From an uncultured Caryophanales bacterium (GTDB lineage Bacteria > Bacillota_I > Bacilli_A > RF39 > UBA660), in NCBI GenBank assembly GCA_947303225.1, contig CAMYXG010000003.1, positions 1 to 32,138 of the forward strand: a stretch of 32,138 nt of DNA, read 5' to 3'. How positions within the stretch are numbered: position 1 is the first letter of the stretch; each line of letters starts with the position of its first letter. Under the pieces are notes generated by a model, which saw nothing but the letters and a program-made list of their open reading frames with translations, did not search any database and was not told the origin of the DNA. Below, in pieces: positions 15,263-22,145 of the stretch. Position numbers and translations under genes: made by a program.

Positions 15263-16254
15263 TAAACCACCTCCAAACTAACAGCATGACAAATAGAATT
15301 AATATTTTCTTTTTGATAAACAAGTATCGGAGAAAATAAAGCCCCTGTTGCTAAAAATAGAATTCTTTTTAACTTTTTTGCTTTTAATAAAGAATATAAA
15401 TAAGAATAAACAACTAATGCACTACAAACTGGTCCACTACCTCCTGCTTTAATCTCTTTTTGCTCTCCCAAATCATATAACATAACCCCACAATCATTAT
15501 ATAAATCAGATAAATCTATCTCATAATTTTTAAGTAAATACTCTTTTACAATTTCTTTTCCATAAAGTCCCAAATCTCCTGTCACTATCATGTCATAATA
15601 AGAAGGATCTCTTCCTGTTTCTTCAAAATGAGTAATCAATGTATCAATTGCTGCAGGTGCCATGACTCTTCCCATATCATTGGGATCATTTTGATCATAG
15701 TCCACAATCCTTCCTAAAGTAGCACATTCTATCCTAACAGGCATTTTTTCTCTCGTCAGAAAACTCGCTGCAGCTCCTGTTGCTGTAAAAGTAGAACTAT
15801 TTGGTCTAGGTGCTCCATATTCTGTAGGATAGCGAAATTGTTTTTCACTACTCATATTGTGAGAAGAAACAAAACATAATGCATTAGAAACAAATCCTGC
15901 TTCAATAAAGTTAGCTGCAATAATAAGTCCTAAAACACTACTACTACAAGCTCCATATACTCCAATAAAACTCTTTCCTACCGTATTAGCTCCATACGTA
16001 GAAGCAGTAATTTGATTTAATAAATCTCCCCCAATTACTAAATCAATTTCTTTCTTTGTAATACCTACTTTCTTCATGATTAATACTATAGCATCTCGAA
16101 CCAATTTGATTTCTGCTTTTTCAAAAGATTTCTCTCCAAAATACAAATCATCATATGTTTTATCAAAATACTTACGAAGAGGCCCTTCTTTCTCATAAGG
16201 ACCACATATAGTAGAAGTATCTTCTAAATAAACATTTTTATAATAAAAAGTCAT
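15262..16254 (-). CDS. spoVAD: Stage V sporulation protein AD
   Basis: A thiolase/KAS-III-fold soluble protein that binds dipicolinic acid for the SpoVA channel. About 330 residues, normal for the family. Visible signatures include LVIGGDLLNQITAS, GVYGACSSSVLGLIIAA, SHNMSSEKQFRYPTEYGAPRP, FTATGAAASFL and KAGGSGPVCSALV. ATG 16254 is the likely start: AGGAGG lies upstream and it overlaps the spoVAC TGA (ATGA). A longer frame upstream runs into spoVAC and is not needed. Confidence 0.95.
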   Translation of the reverse strand: MTFYYKNVYLEDTSTICGPYEKEGPLRKYFDKTYDDLYFGEKSFEKAEIKLVRDAIVLIMKKVGITKKEIDLVIGGDLLNQITASTYGANTVGKSFIGVYGACSSSVLGLIIAANFIEAGFVSNALCFVSSHNMSSEKQFRYPTEYGAPRPNSSTFTATGAAASFLTREKMPVRIECATLGRIVDYDQNDPNDMGRVMAPAAIDTLITHFEETGRDPSYYDMIVTGDLGLYGKEIVKEYLLKNYEIDLSDLYNDCGVMLYDLGEQKEIKAGGSGPVCSALVVYSYLYSLLKAKKLKRILFLATGALFSPILVYQKENINSICHAVSLEVV

Positions 16255-16694
16255 CCTAATCCTCCTATCAAATAACGAATCATTCCAAAAAGCCAAGCAG
16301 AAACTACTCCATAAAGAATAACAGAACCTGCTAGTTTAAACATATTAGAACCAATTCCATAAATAGGTCCTTCTCTTTTATAATCCATACTACTACTCGT
16401 CATAGAATGAGCAAATCCAGTAATAGGAATCAATAATCCACATTTAAATTTAGTTACCAATTTATCAAAGAAACCTAATGCCGTACATAAGCTAGCGATA
16501 AAGATAAATATGACAATCATAAAAGTAGAAGATTCATTTCTAGACAAATGAAAATAAGTACATAAAAATTCAATAATACCCTCTCCCAATAATCCAATAA
16601 AACCTCCACATAAAAATGCAACAATACTATTTTTTACTCTATCTTCGGATGCCTTATGCTTATCCGCAATTTTCTCATATTTTGTATTTTTCAC
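16251..16694 (-). CDS. spoVAC: Stage V sporulation protein AC
   Basis: A membrane subunit of the SpoVA channel (mechanosensitive in Bacillus). About 147 residues with several hydrophobic segments. Family motifs: FLCGGFIGLLGEGI near the first helix, FFDKLVTKFKCGLLIPITGFAHSMTSSSMDYKREGPIYGIGSN split over the loop after helix three. GTG 16694 fits AGGTGA five bases upstream; an in-frame GTG at 16703 is part of that site. First of the spoVACDE cluster, 54 bases after the sigma factor stop. Confidence 0.93.
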   Translation of the reverse strand: MKNTKYEKIADKHKASEDRVKNSIVAFLCGGFIGLLGEGIIEFLCTYFHLSRNESSTFMIVIFIFIASLCTALGFFDKLVTKFKCGLLIPITGFAHSMTSSSMDYKREGPIYGIGSNMFKLAGSVILYGVVSAWLFGMIRYLIGGLG

Positions 16695-16710
16695 ATCTAT
16701 CACCTAAACA

Positions 16711-16739
16711 TATTATGAACAAAATAAAAAAAATCATAC
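16711..16739 (-). promoter_or_regulatory. Possible forespore (sigma-G type) promoter of spoVAC
   Basis: On the minus strand GTATG (16735-16739) and CATAATA (16711-16717) are separated by 17 bases. Both fit the sigma-G consensus as I remember it (GHATR, 17-18 bases, CATNHTA). Bacillus spoVA is sigma-G dependent. The predicted start point lies at the edge of the ribosome site, so the leader would be very short. Confidence 0.45.
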
Positions 16740-16748
16740 AAAAACTTA

Positions 16749-17360
16749 TCACAATCTTGTTTTAAGTTTCTGTAAGATTTTTGCTTCATTCCTAGACACT
16801 TGTACTTGACTCATACCAAGTATTTGAGAAGTCTCCATTTGAGTAAATTCATCATAATATCTAGCTTTTAATAATCTTCTTTCATCTTCTGAAAGTTTAC
16901 TAATCTCCTCTCTCAAATCTAAAAGAGTTGGACTAGTATCATCATAACACTTTGTACAATCATTCACTTCTTCAATTGATTGCACTTCTTCTGTAGAAAG
17001 AATAGCCATATCAATCATTTCCACTTCCATATCTAAATAAAGGGATAATTCTAAATGAGTCGGCTCTCTTCCTAACTTTTGTTCCATCACTTCCTTAGCT
17101 TGATTTATTTTCTTTTTTAATTCAATAAAACTTCTACTTACTTTCAAAGTACTACTCTCTCTTAAATACTTATTAACTTCTCCAATAATATAATAGTAAG
17201 CAAAGCTAGAAAACTTTGTATTTTGATTTTTATCATAATGTTTATAAGCATCCATCAAACCTATCATACCAACTTGATATAAATCATCCTTATCATACTT
17301 ACTAGTATACTTACCAATAATACTATAGATTAAACCATCATAGTCTAATAATTCTTCCAT
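16749..17360 (-). CDS. sigF: Sporulation sigma factor of the SigF/SigG group
   Basis: A sigma-70-family factor of 203 residues. Region 2 is seen in DDLYQVGMIGLMDAYKHYD and KFSSFAYYYIIGEVNKYLRE, region 3 around LKVSRSFIELKKKI and LGREPTHLELSLYL, and region 4.2 as a helix-turn-helix in FTQMETSQILGMSQVQVSRNE. The VSRS and IIGEV-x-(K/R)-(Y/F)LR patterns are those of SigF, SigG and SigB. It is about 50 residues shorter than Bacillus SigF, mainly at the N-terminus. Its place just before spoVACDE matches spoIIAC-spoVA in Bacillus, which favours SigF. SigG cannot be excluded. The anti-sigma pair spoIIAA-spoIIAB is not upstream. AAGGAGG precedes the ATG. Confidence 0.8.
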   Translation of the reverse strand: MEELLDYDGLIYSIIGKYTSKYDKDDLYQVGMIGLMDAYKHYDKNQNTKFSSFAYYYIIGEVNKYLRESSTLKVSRSFIELKKKINQAKEVMEQKLGREPTHLELSLYLDMEVEMIDMAILSTEEVQSIEEVNDCTKCYDDTSPTLLDLREEISKLSEDERRLLKARYYDEFTQMETSQILGMSQVQVSRNEAKILQKLKTRL

Positions 17361-17387
17361 CTTCCTCCTTTCAAATGTATTTTAAAA

Positions 17388-17413
17388 CAAATAAAAAAGA
17401 GTTTCTACTCTTT
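17388..17413 (-). terminator. Terminator after the 217-residue protein gene
   Basis: A 7-base stem AAAGAGT/ACTCTTT (17396-17402 with 17407-17413) with a 4-base loop and a T-rich tail on the minus strand, about 57 bases after the stop at 17470. Confidence 0.55.
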
Positions 17414-17469
17414 CGACAAAACTAGAAAAAAATAGAATTAAAAAAGAAAGATTATTCTTCCTTATCATA

Positions 17470-18123
17470 TTATCTTTTAGAACAAGCACTTCCTTTTAAA
17501 TCACTATTTTTATAATAATCTAACAATGTATCTAAAGATAACTGATTAATCTCTAAAGATAATTCTCCTCCTTCTTCTTTTCCTATCCAAGCATGAATAT
17601 CCAAAAAAACTTGATCAATAACTTCTGGATTAAAAATATGAATAGACTTTAAACATTCACTTATCTTTCTTAAAGAAGCCATTTGAAAATCAGTTATTTG
17701 TTTTGGACACCATATATACAAATCTCCAAATTTCGTTAATTGAATTGCAATATTGCCATCCCCCATAACAAGTTCTTGCCAAGTATGAATGTTTTTTATT
17801 GGAATAATAGTTATCTTAGAATCATAGATTGCATCATATAATGCTTGAAAATTATAAGCATGATTATCTGTATCAACTAATTTACATTCTAAAAATAATG
17901 CTTGACTTGGAGTAATTAATCCAATAGCTGTTTCAATATCACTATCTCCCATTAAAAAATCTGTAAGATTAAAAACTTGATTTAATTCTAATATTCTTTG
18001 CTGAAGTAAATTAGGATGAGAAGTTTCTAATAGTATAGTTTCTTCAGGTAGTTCTCTTTCCTCTTGAACTCCTCTTTTAATAGCTTGATCAATTAAATCA
18101 TTTCTTTTTATTTTTTCAAACAT
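17470..18123 (-). CDS. Unknown soluble protein (217 residues)
   Basis: No signal peptide or membrane helix is visible. The protein mixes helices and strands (ETAIGLITPSQALFLECKLVD; IAIQLTKFGDLYIWCP) and ends with a cysteine- and lysine-containing tail (KGSACSKR). I do not recognise a family or catalytic motif. It is a separate unit with terminators on both sides; its promoter may be the extended -10-like TGGTAATAT about 24 bases before the ATG. It occupies the place where the spoIIAA-spoIIAB anti-sigma genes would be expected, but nothing in the sequence shows that it is an anti-sigma factor. Confidence 0.75.
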   Translation of the reverse strand: MFEKIKRNDLIDQAIKRGVQEERELPEETILLETSHPNLLQQRILELNQVFNLTDFLMGDSDIETAIGLITPSQALFLECKLVDTDNHAYNFQALYDAIYDSKITIIPIKNIHTWQELVMGDGNIAIQLTKFGDLYIWCPKQITDFQMASLRKISECLKSIHIFNPEVIDQVFLDIHAWIGKEEGGELSLEINQLSLDTLLDYYKNSDLKGSACSKR

Positions 18124-18156
18124 TTTATCACATCCATCTTAATTAAATATTACCAT

Positions 18157-18189
18157 AAAAAAAAGAAATAATAAAATCTTATTATTTCT
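18157..18189 (-). terminator. Terminator of the nrdD-nrdG-dut operon
   Basis: A perfect 11-base stem (18164-18174 with 18179-18189) with loop AATC on the plus strand is followed by T's on the minus strand. Its right arm overlaps the dut stop codon. Confidence 0.85.
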
Positions 18190-18643
18190 AATCTGTAGAT
18201 CCAAATCCTCCAGTTCTCTCTCCTGAAGCACTATCATCATCACTAATTAAATATTTAGAAAAAACCCCTTGTCCAATAGCTTCTCCTTTTTTAATAGTAA
18301 TATCTTCTTCTTTTATATTATAAAAAGCAAACATAATATGACCATCATTATCAGGATTACCATAGTAGTCTTTATCAATAACTCCTACAGAATTTGCTAG
18401 AACAAGTCCTTTTTTCTTAGGATTAGAACTTCTATTATAAAGATATAATACCTCATCATCCATCATATAAGCTTTAATACCAGTAGGTATCAAAGTAGGA
18501 TTATCTCCCTTCCTAAAACTAGGAACAACAACATCTTCTGCTGCTTCTATATCATATCCTGCAGAATACTTTGTCTTTCTTTCAGGCAAATGAATATCTT
18601 TATCTTCAAATCCCTTACATACTTCAAAACCACGTGTCTTCAT
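18188..18643 (-). CDS. dut: dUTP diphosphatase
   Basis: Hydrolyses dUTP to dUMP and pyrophosphate, keeping uracil out of DNA and supplying thymidylate synthesis. The 151-residue trimeric-type enzyme shows all five motifs: AGYDIEAAED, NRSSNPKKKGL, NSVGVIDKDYYGN, GEAIGQGVF and the C-terminal RTGGFGSTD. It lies 13 bases after nrdG, so nucleotide reduction and dUTP clean-up are made together. The ATG is the only good start. Confidence 0.93.
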   Translation of the reverse strand: MKTRGFEVCKGFEDKDIHLPERKTKYSAGYDIEAAEDVVVPSFRKGDNPTLIPTGIKAYMMDDEVLYLYNRSSNPKKKGLVLANSVGVIDKDYYGNPDNDGHIMFAFYNIKEEDITIKKGEAIGQGVFSKYLISDDDSASGERTGGFGSTD

Positions 18644-18656
18644 AAATAACTCCTAA

Positions 18657-19151
18657 CTAATCACAATATAAAACAACTTCATCATTTTTTAATGATTTCT
18701 TAACATCAATCACTCTTTGATTCTCAGAACCTCTCCACTTTAAAGTAAGATTACGTTGCTCTATTTTAAATTGTCCATCTACAACAACATCTAAATAATT
18801 CACAATTTCTTTATCCTTTAAATATTCATCAAACAAGAAACCTGTCCATGCCCAAATTGTTTTATTGGGATAAGTTTCTTTAAATTTTTTCGCAAGACGT
18901 GTAGAACCTTCTATATTTTTAGGATGCATTGGCTCTCCACCAAGTAAAGATAATCCAGCAATATGATCTGGCTTTGCTAGTTCAATGATTTGATTAATCT
19001 CTTCATCAGTAAACTCTTTTCCTCCATTAAAATCCCAAGTCTCTGGATTGAAACACTCCTTACAATGAAAAGCACATCCTTGAAAAAAGACAGATACGCG
19101 GATGCCTTCACCATCCGCAATATCCATTTTTCTAATTTTATTATATCTCAT
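18657..19151 (-). CDS. nrdG: Anaerobic ribonucleotide reductase activating enzyme
   Basis: A radical SAM enzyme that makes the glycyl radical on NrdD. The 164-residue protein has the CxxxCxxC cluster motif in FFQGCAFHCKECFNPETW, the GLSLLGGEPM glycine-rich SAM loop and the WAWTGF segment. Length is typical. Its ATG overlaps the nrdD stop by one base (TAATG), indicating translational coupling. Confidence 0.95.
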   Translation of the reverse strand: MRYNKIRKMDIADGEGIRVSVFFQGCAFHCKECFNPETWDFNGGKEFTDEEINQIIELAKPDHIAGLSLLGGEPMHPKNIEGSTRLAKKFKETYPNKTIWAWTGFLFDEYLKDKEIVNYLDVVVDGQFKIEQRNLTLKWRGSENQRVIDVKKSLKNDEVVLYCD

Positions 19152-21340
19152 TAGGCATCCTTATTATCTAAGTGAATAACTCTTTCTTTAATTTCTTGAG
19201 TTCTACCTCTATTCCAGAAATTTGTTCCAATATATCCACATGTACGTCTTGCTACATTTAGTTTATCATGATCACGATTTCCACAATTAGGACAATACCA
19301 TTCCATATTATCATCAATTAGAATTTCTCCAGTATATCCACATACCTGACAATAATCTGATTTCGTATTAAGTTCAGCATACATAATATTATCATAAATA
19401 AATTTAATAACTTCCATAACAGAATCTAAATTACCTTGTAAATCAGCTGTTTCAATATAACTAATTGCCCCACCTGGAGATAATCTTTGAAATTCACTCT
19501 CTAAAGCCAACTTTGTGAAAGCATCAATCTCCTCAAATACAGGTACATGATAACTATTTGTAATATAATCACGATCTGTAATTCCTTTGATTACTCCAAA
19601 TCTTTCTCTTAAAGCTTTAGCAAACTTATAAGTAGTAGATTCAATTGGAGTACCATATACAGAATAATCAATGTCTTCTTCAGCTTTCCATTTTTGACAA
19701 GCATCATTCATTCTTTGCATTACTTCAAGTCCAAACTCTTTACCTTTACCATTATCAGTATGAGAATGTCCTGTCATGTATTTAACGCATTCATATAGTC
19801 CTGCATATCCTAATGAAATTGTTGAATATCCATGATGTAATAATTCATGAATAGATTCACCTTTCTCAAGTCTAGCAAGAGCTCCATGTTGCCATAAAAT
19901 TGGAGCAACATCACTTGTTACCTTAGATAATCTCTTATGACGAATTCTAAGTGCTCTATGACACAATTCAAGTCTCTCGTCCATAATCTTCCAAAAATCT
20001 TCCATATTTTTATCACTAGATAATGCTACATCAACTAGGTTAATAGTAACAACACCTTGATTAAATCTACCATAATACTTTCCTTTATTAGGAACATAAT
20101 TTTTAGCTTTAGCAATATTACCAAGAGAAATACTTCTATCAGGAGTTAAGAAAGAACGACAACCCATACATGGATAACATTCTCCTTCTCCAAATTCATT
20201 CTTCTTAAGTTCTAACATAACTTTTTCAGAAATATAATCAGGAACCATTCTCTTAGCTGTACATTCAGCAGCTAATTTCGTTAAATAATAATATTTTCCT
20301 TTAGGATTCATATTATCTTCTTCAAGTACATATAAAAGTTTAGGGAATGCTGGAGTAATATATACACCATTTTCATTCTTCATTCCTTGAATTCTTTGTT
20401 TTAACACTTCTTCCACAATCATTGCAAGTTCTTCTTTATATTCTTCAGTCTCGCCCAAATACATTGCTACACTCAAGAATGGTGCCTGTCCATTCGTAGT
20501 AGTCATAGAATTAATTTGATATTGGAAAGTCTGTACTCCATCGGTAACTTCTTTCTTTAAATCCTCCATAACATACTTCTCAATTTGAGCTTTTGTAAAT
20601 TTACGAGCTTTATATTTTTTTTCATAGAATTCACGGCTACTACGTACAAATGGAGCTAAATGAGTAAGTGTAATTGTTGCTCCTCCATATTGAGAGGAAG
20701 AAACTGCTGTAATTAATTGAGTAGCAATAGTCATTGCTGTTAAAAAGCGATGAGGTTTTTCAATCATTACTCCGTTGATATTTGTTCCATTTTGTAACAT
20801 ATCATCTAAGTTAATTAAATCACAGTTATGTAATGCATTTTGAGCAAAATAATCTGCATCATGGAAATGAATAATTCCATCATCATGAGCTTGTACAATA
20901 TCTTCTGGTAATAAGAAACGTCTTGTAATATCCGTACTAGTAATACCTGCCAAATAATCTCTTTGAGTAGTAACCACCTTAGCATTCTTATTAGAGTTTT
21001 CCGTATTCCAATATTCATTCTCACCATCAATCAATTCTTTAATAGATTGATCTGTTGTATTACTTCTTCTAACTAGTTCTCTTGTATAACGATATGTAAT
21101 ATATCTCTTTGCAAGTTCATACTTACCAATACTCATTAACTTCATTTCTATAATATCTTGAATATCTTCAACAAGAATTCTTTTCTTTCCAAGACGCTCA
21201 ATATATCTTATAATATTCTTAATTTGTATTGAAGAAGCTTTTTCTTCTTCTTCTACTTCTAAATTAGCCTTTTCAATTGCTTCTTCAACTTTTGCTGGAC
21301 ACCAATCTACCATATGTCCATCTCTTTTAATAACTTTCAT
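19151..21340 (-). CDS. nrdD: Anaerobic ribonucleoside-triphosphate reductase
   Basis: Class III oxygen-sensitive enzyme that reduces ribonucleoside triphosphates to deoxy forms. The 729 residues start with an ATP-cone (about 1-90: VIKRDGHMVDWCPAKVEEAI). The core has HNCDLINLDDML, GQAPFLSVAMYL and the CYPCMGCRSFL region. Near the C-terminus are two zinc-site pairs (CQVCGYTG and CPNCGN), then the glycyl-radical motif RRTCGYIGTNFWNRGR (Gly702 is the likely radical site). GGGAGAAG precedes the ATG. The promoter region carries a palindrome shared with the divergent Crp/Fnr gene, so oxygen- or redox-linked control is likely. Confidence 0.97.
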   Translation of the reverse strand: MKVIKRDGHMVDWCPAKVEEAIEKANLEVEEEEKASSIQIKNIIRYIERLGKKRILVEDIQDIIEMKLMSIGKYELAKRYITYRYTRELVRRSNTTDQSIKELIDGENEYWNTENSNKNAKVVTTQRDYLAGITSTDITRRFLLPEDIVQAHDDGIIHFHDADYFAQNALHNCDLINLDDMLQNGTNINGVMIEKPHRFLTAMTIATQLITAVSSSQYGGATITLTHLAPFVRSSREFYEKKYKARKFTKAQIEKYVMEDLKKEVTDGVQTFQYQINSMTTTNGQAPFLSVAMYLGETEEYKEELAMIVEEVLKQRIQGMKNENGVYITPAFPKLLYVLEEDNMNPKGKYYYLTKLAAECTAKRMVPDYISEKVMLELKKNEFGEGECYPCMGCRSFLTPDRSISLGNIAKAKNYVPNKGKYYGRFNQGVVTINLVDVALSSDKNMEDFWKIMDERLELCHRALRIRHKRLSKVTSDVAPILWQHGALARLEKGESIHELLHHGYSTISLGYAGLYECVKYMTGHSHTDNGKGKEFGLEVMQRMNDACQKWKAEEDIDYSVYGTPIESTTYKFAKALRERFGVIKGITDRDYITNSYHVPVFEEIDAFTKLALESEFQRLSPGGAISYIETADLQGNLDSVMEVIKFIYDNIMYAELNTKSDYCQVCGYTGEILIDDNMEWYCPNCGNRDHDKLNVARRTCGYIGTNFWNRGRTQEIKERVIHLDNKDA

Positions 21341-21382
21341 ATTCTACTTCTCCCTAATTTATTTTTTCTAAATCACAAGATA

Positions 21383-21388
21383 ATTATA
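21383..21388 (-). promoter_or_regulatory. -10 box of nrdD
   Basis: TATAAT on the minus strand lies 42 bases before the nrdD ATG. The -35 position (17-base spacing, AAATAT) is poor, as at an activator-dependent promoter. A palindrome is centred about 42 bases upstream of the predicted start of transcription. Confidence 0.6.
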
Positions 21389-21410
21389 TACATAATTTAA
21401 AAAAAATATT

Positions 21411-21426
21411 TGTTGCATTTGCAACA
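21411..21426. promoter_or_regulatory. Palindromic operator between nrdD and the Crp/Fnr gene
   Basis: TGTTGCA-TT-TGCAACA is a perfect 7+7 inverted repeat with a 2-base centre, a size suited to a Crp/Fnr dimer. It overlaps the -35 of the plus-strand regulator gene (likely autorepression) and sits near -42 of nrdD (typical class II activation). Confidence 0.7.
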
Positions 21427-21447
21427 TTTTACACTTTTTGTTAAAAT
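21419..21447 (+). promoter_or_regulatory. Promoter of the Crp/Fnr regulator gene
   Basis: TTGCAA (21419-21424), 17 bases, TAAAAT (21442-21447). The -35 is half of the palindrome. Confidence 0.65.
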
Positions 21448-21466
21448 ATTTTTAGGAGGTAAAAAA

Positions 21467-22096
21467 ATGACCAATCTTTTTCAAAATATTAACGATAAAA
21501 ATATTGAGAAATTAAAACGAATTTTAAAAGCAAATACTGTTCATTATCAAAAAAATGTCAATATCTTGTCAAATGTCAACCCTGAAGATTTCATCGCAAT
21601 AATTGACACAGGAAGTGTCCAATTAATTAGTACAGATTATGATGGAAACGAAAGAATCATTGAAGATATAGGAGAAGGAGAAATCTTTGGATCAATTTCC
21701 TATTCTCTAAATAATGAAGATGTATCTTGCATTACCAAAGAAAAAACGCAAATAACTTATATCCAATATAAACAAATTACGAATGATGAAATCATTAAAA
21801 CAGACTCTTATATTATCTTTATCAAAAATTTAATTAAACTATTAGGAGAACATGTAAGTAGTAAAAATACAAGAATTGAATTACTAACAAAAAAAACAAC
21901 CAGAGATAAACTATTGGAATATTTTAGATTACAAACACAAACAGCAACAAAAAAGACATTTACAATTCCCATGTCTTATACAGAACTTGCAAACTACCTA
22001 GCAGTAGATAGAAGTGCTATGACAAGAGAAATCAGTTATTTAAAAGAAGACGGCTTTATTAAAACAAATGGAAGAAGAATTACACTATTATACTAA
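21467..22096 (+). CDS. Crp/Fnr-family transcription regulator
   Basis: A 209-residue regulator with an N-terminal cyclic-nucleotide-binding-like beta barrel (about 20-120; IIDTGSVQLISTDYDG, IGEGEIFG), a dimer helix, and a C-terminal helix-turn-helix (MSYTELANYLAVDRSAMTREI) whose recognition helix is around DRSAMTREISYL. It has only one cysteine, so it cannot hold an Fnr-type iron-sulphur cluster. Residues for cAMP are not evident; the signal is unknown (haem, NO or another ligand are possible). ATG 21467 has AGGAGG seven bases upstream; an upstream in-frame ATG at 21410 would start inside the operator. It probably controls nrdDG-dut and itself. Confidence 0.88.
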   Translation: MTNLFQNINDKNIEKLKRILKANTVHYQKNVNILSNVNPEDFIAIIDTGSVQLISTDYDGNERIIEDIGEGEIFGSISYSLNNEDVSCITKEKTQITYIQYKQITNDEIIKTDSYIIFIKNLIKLLGEHVSSKNTRIELLTKKTTRDKLLEYFRLQTQTATKKTFTIPMSYTELANYLAVDRSAMTREISYLKEDGFIKTNGRRITLLY

Positions 22097-22109
22097 TTCT
22101 TCTTTTTTT
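22073..22109 (+). terminator. Terminator of the Crp/Fnr gene
   Basis: A 10-base stem (22073-22082 with 22094-22103) whose right arm begins at the stop codon, then six T on the plus strand. Confidence 0.75.
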
Positions 22110-22113
22110 AACT

Positions 22114-22145
22114 AAAAAAAAGAAATGCCAATAAAACATTTCTTT
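22114..22145 (-). terminator. Terminator of the secreted metallo-beta-lactamase-fold protein gene
   Basis: A 9-base stem AAAGAAATG/CATTTCTTT (22119-22127 with 22137-22145), loop nine bases, followed by T's on the minus strand. It overlaps the stop codon at 22144 and lies tail to tail with the Crp/Fnr terminator. Confidence 0.75.
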
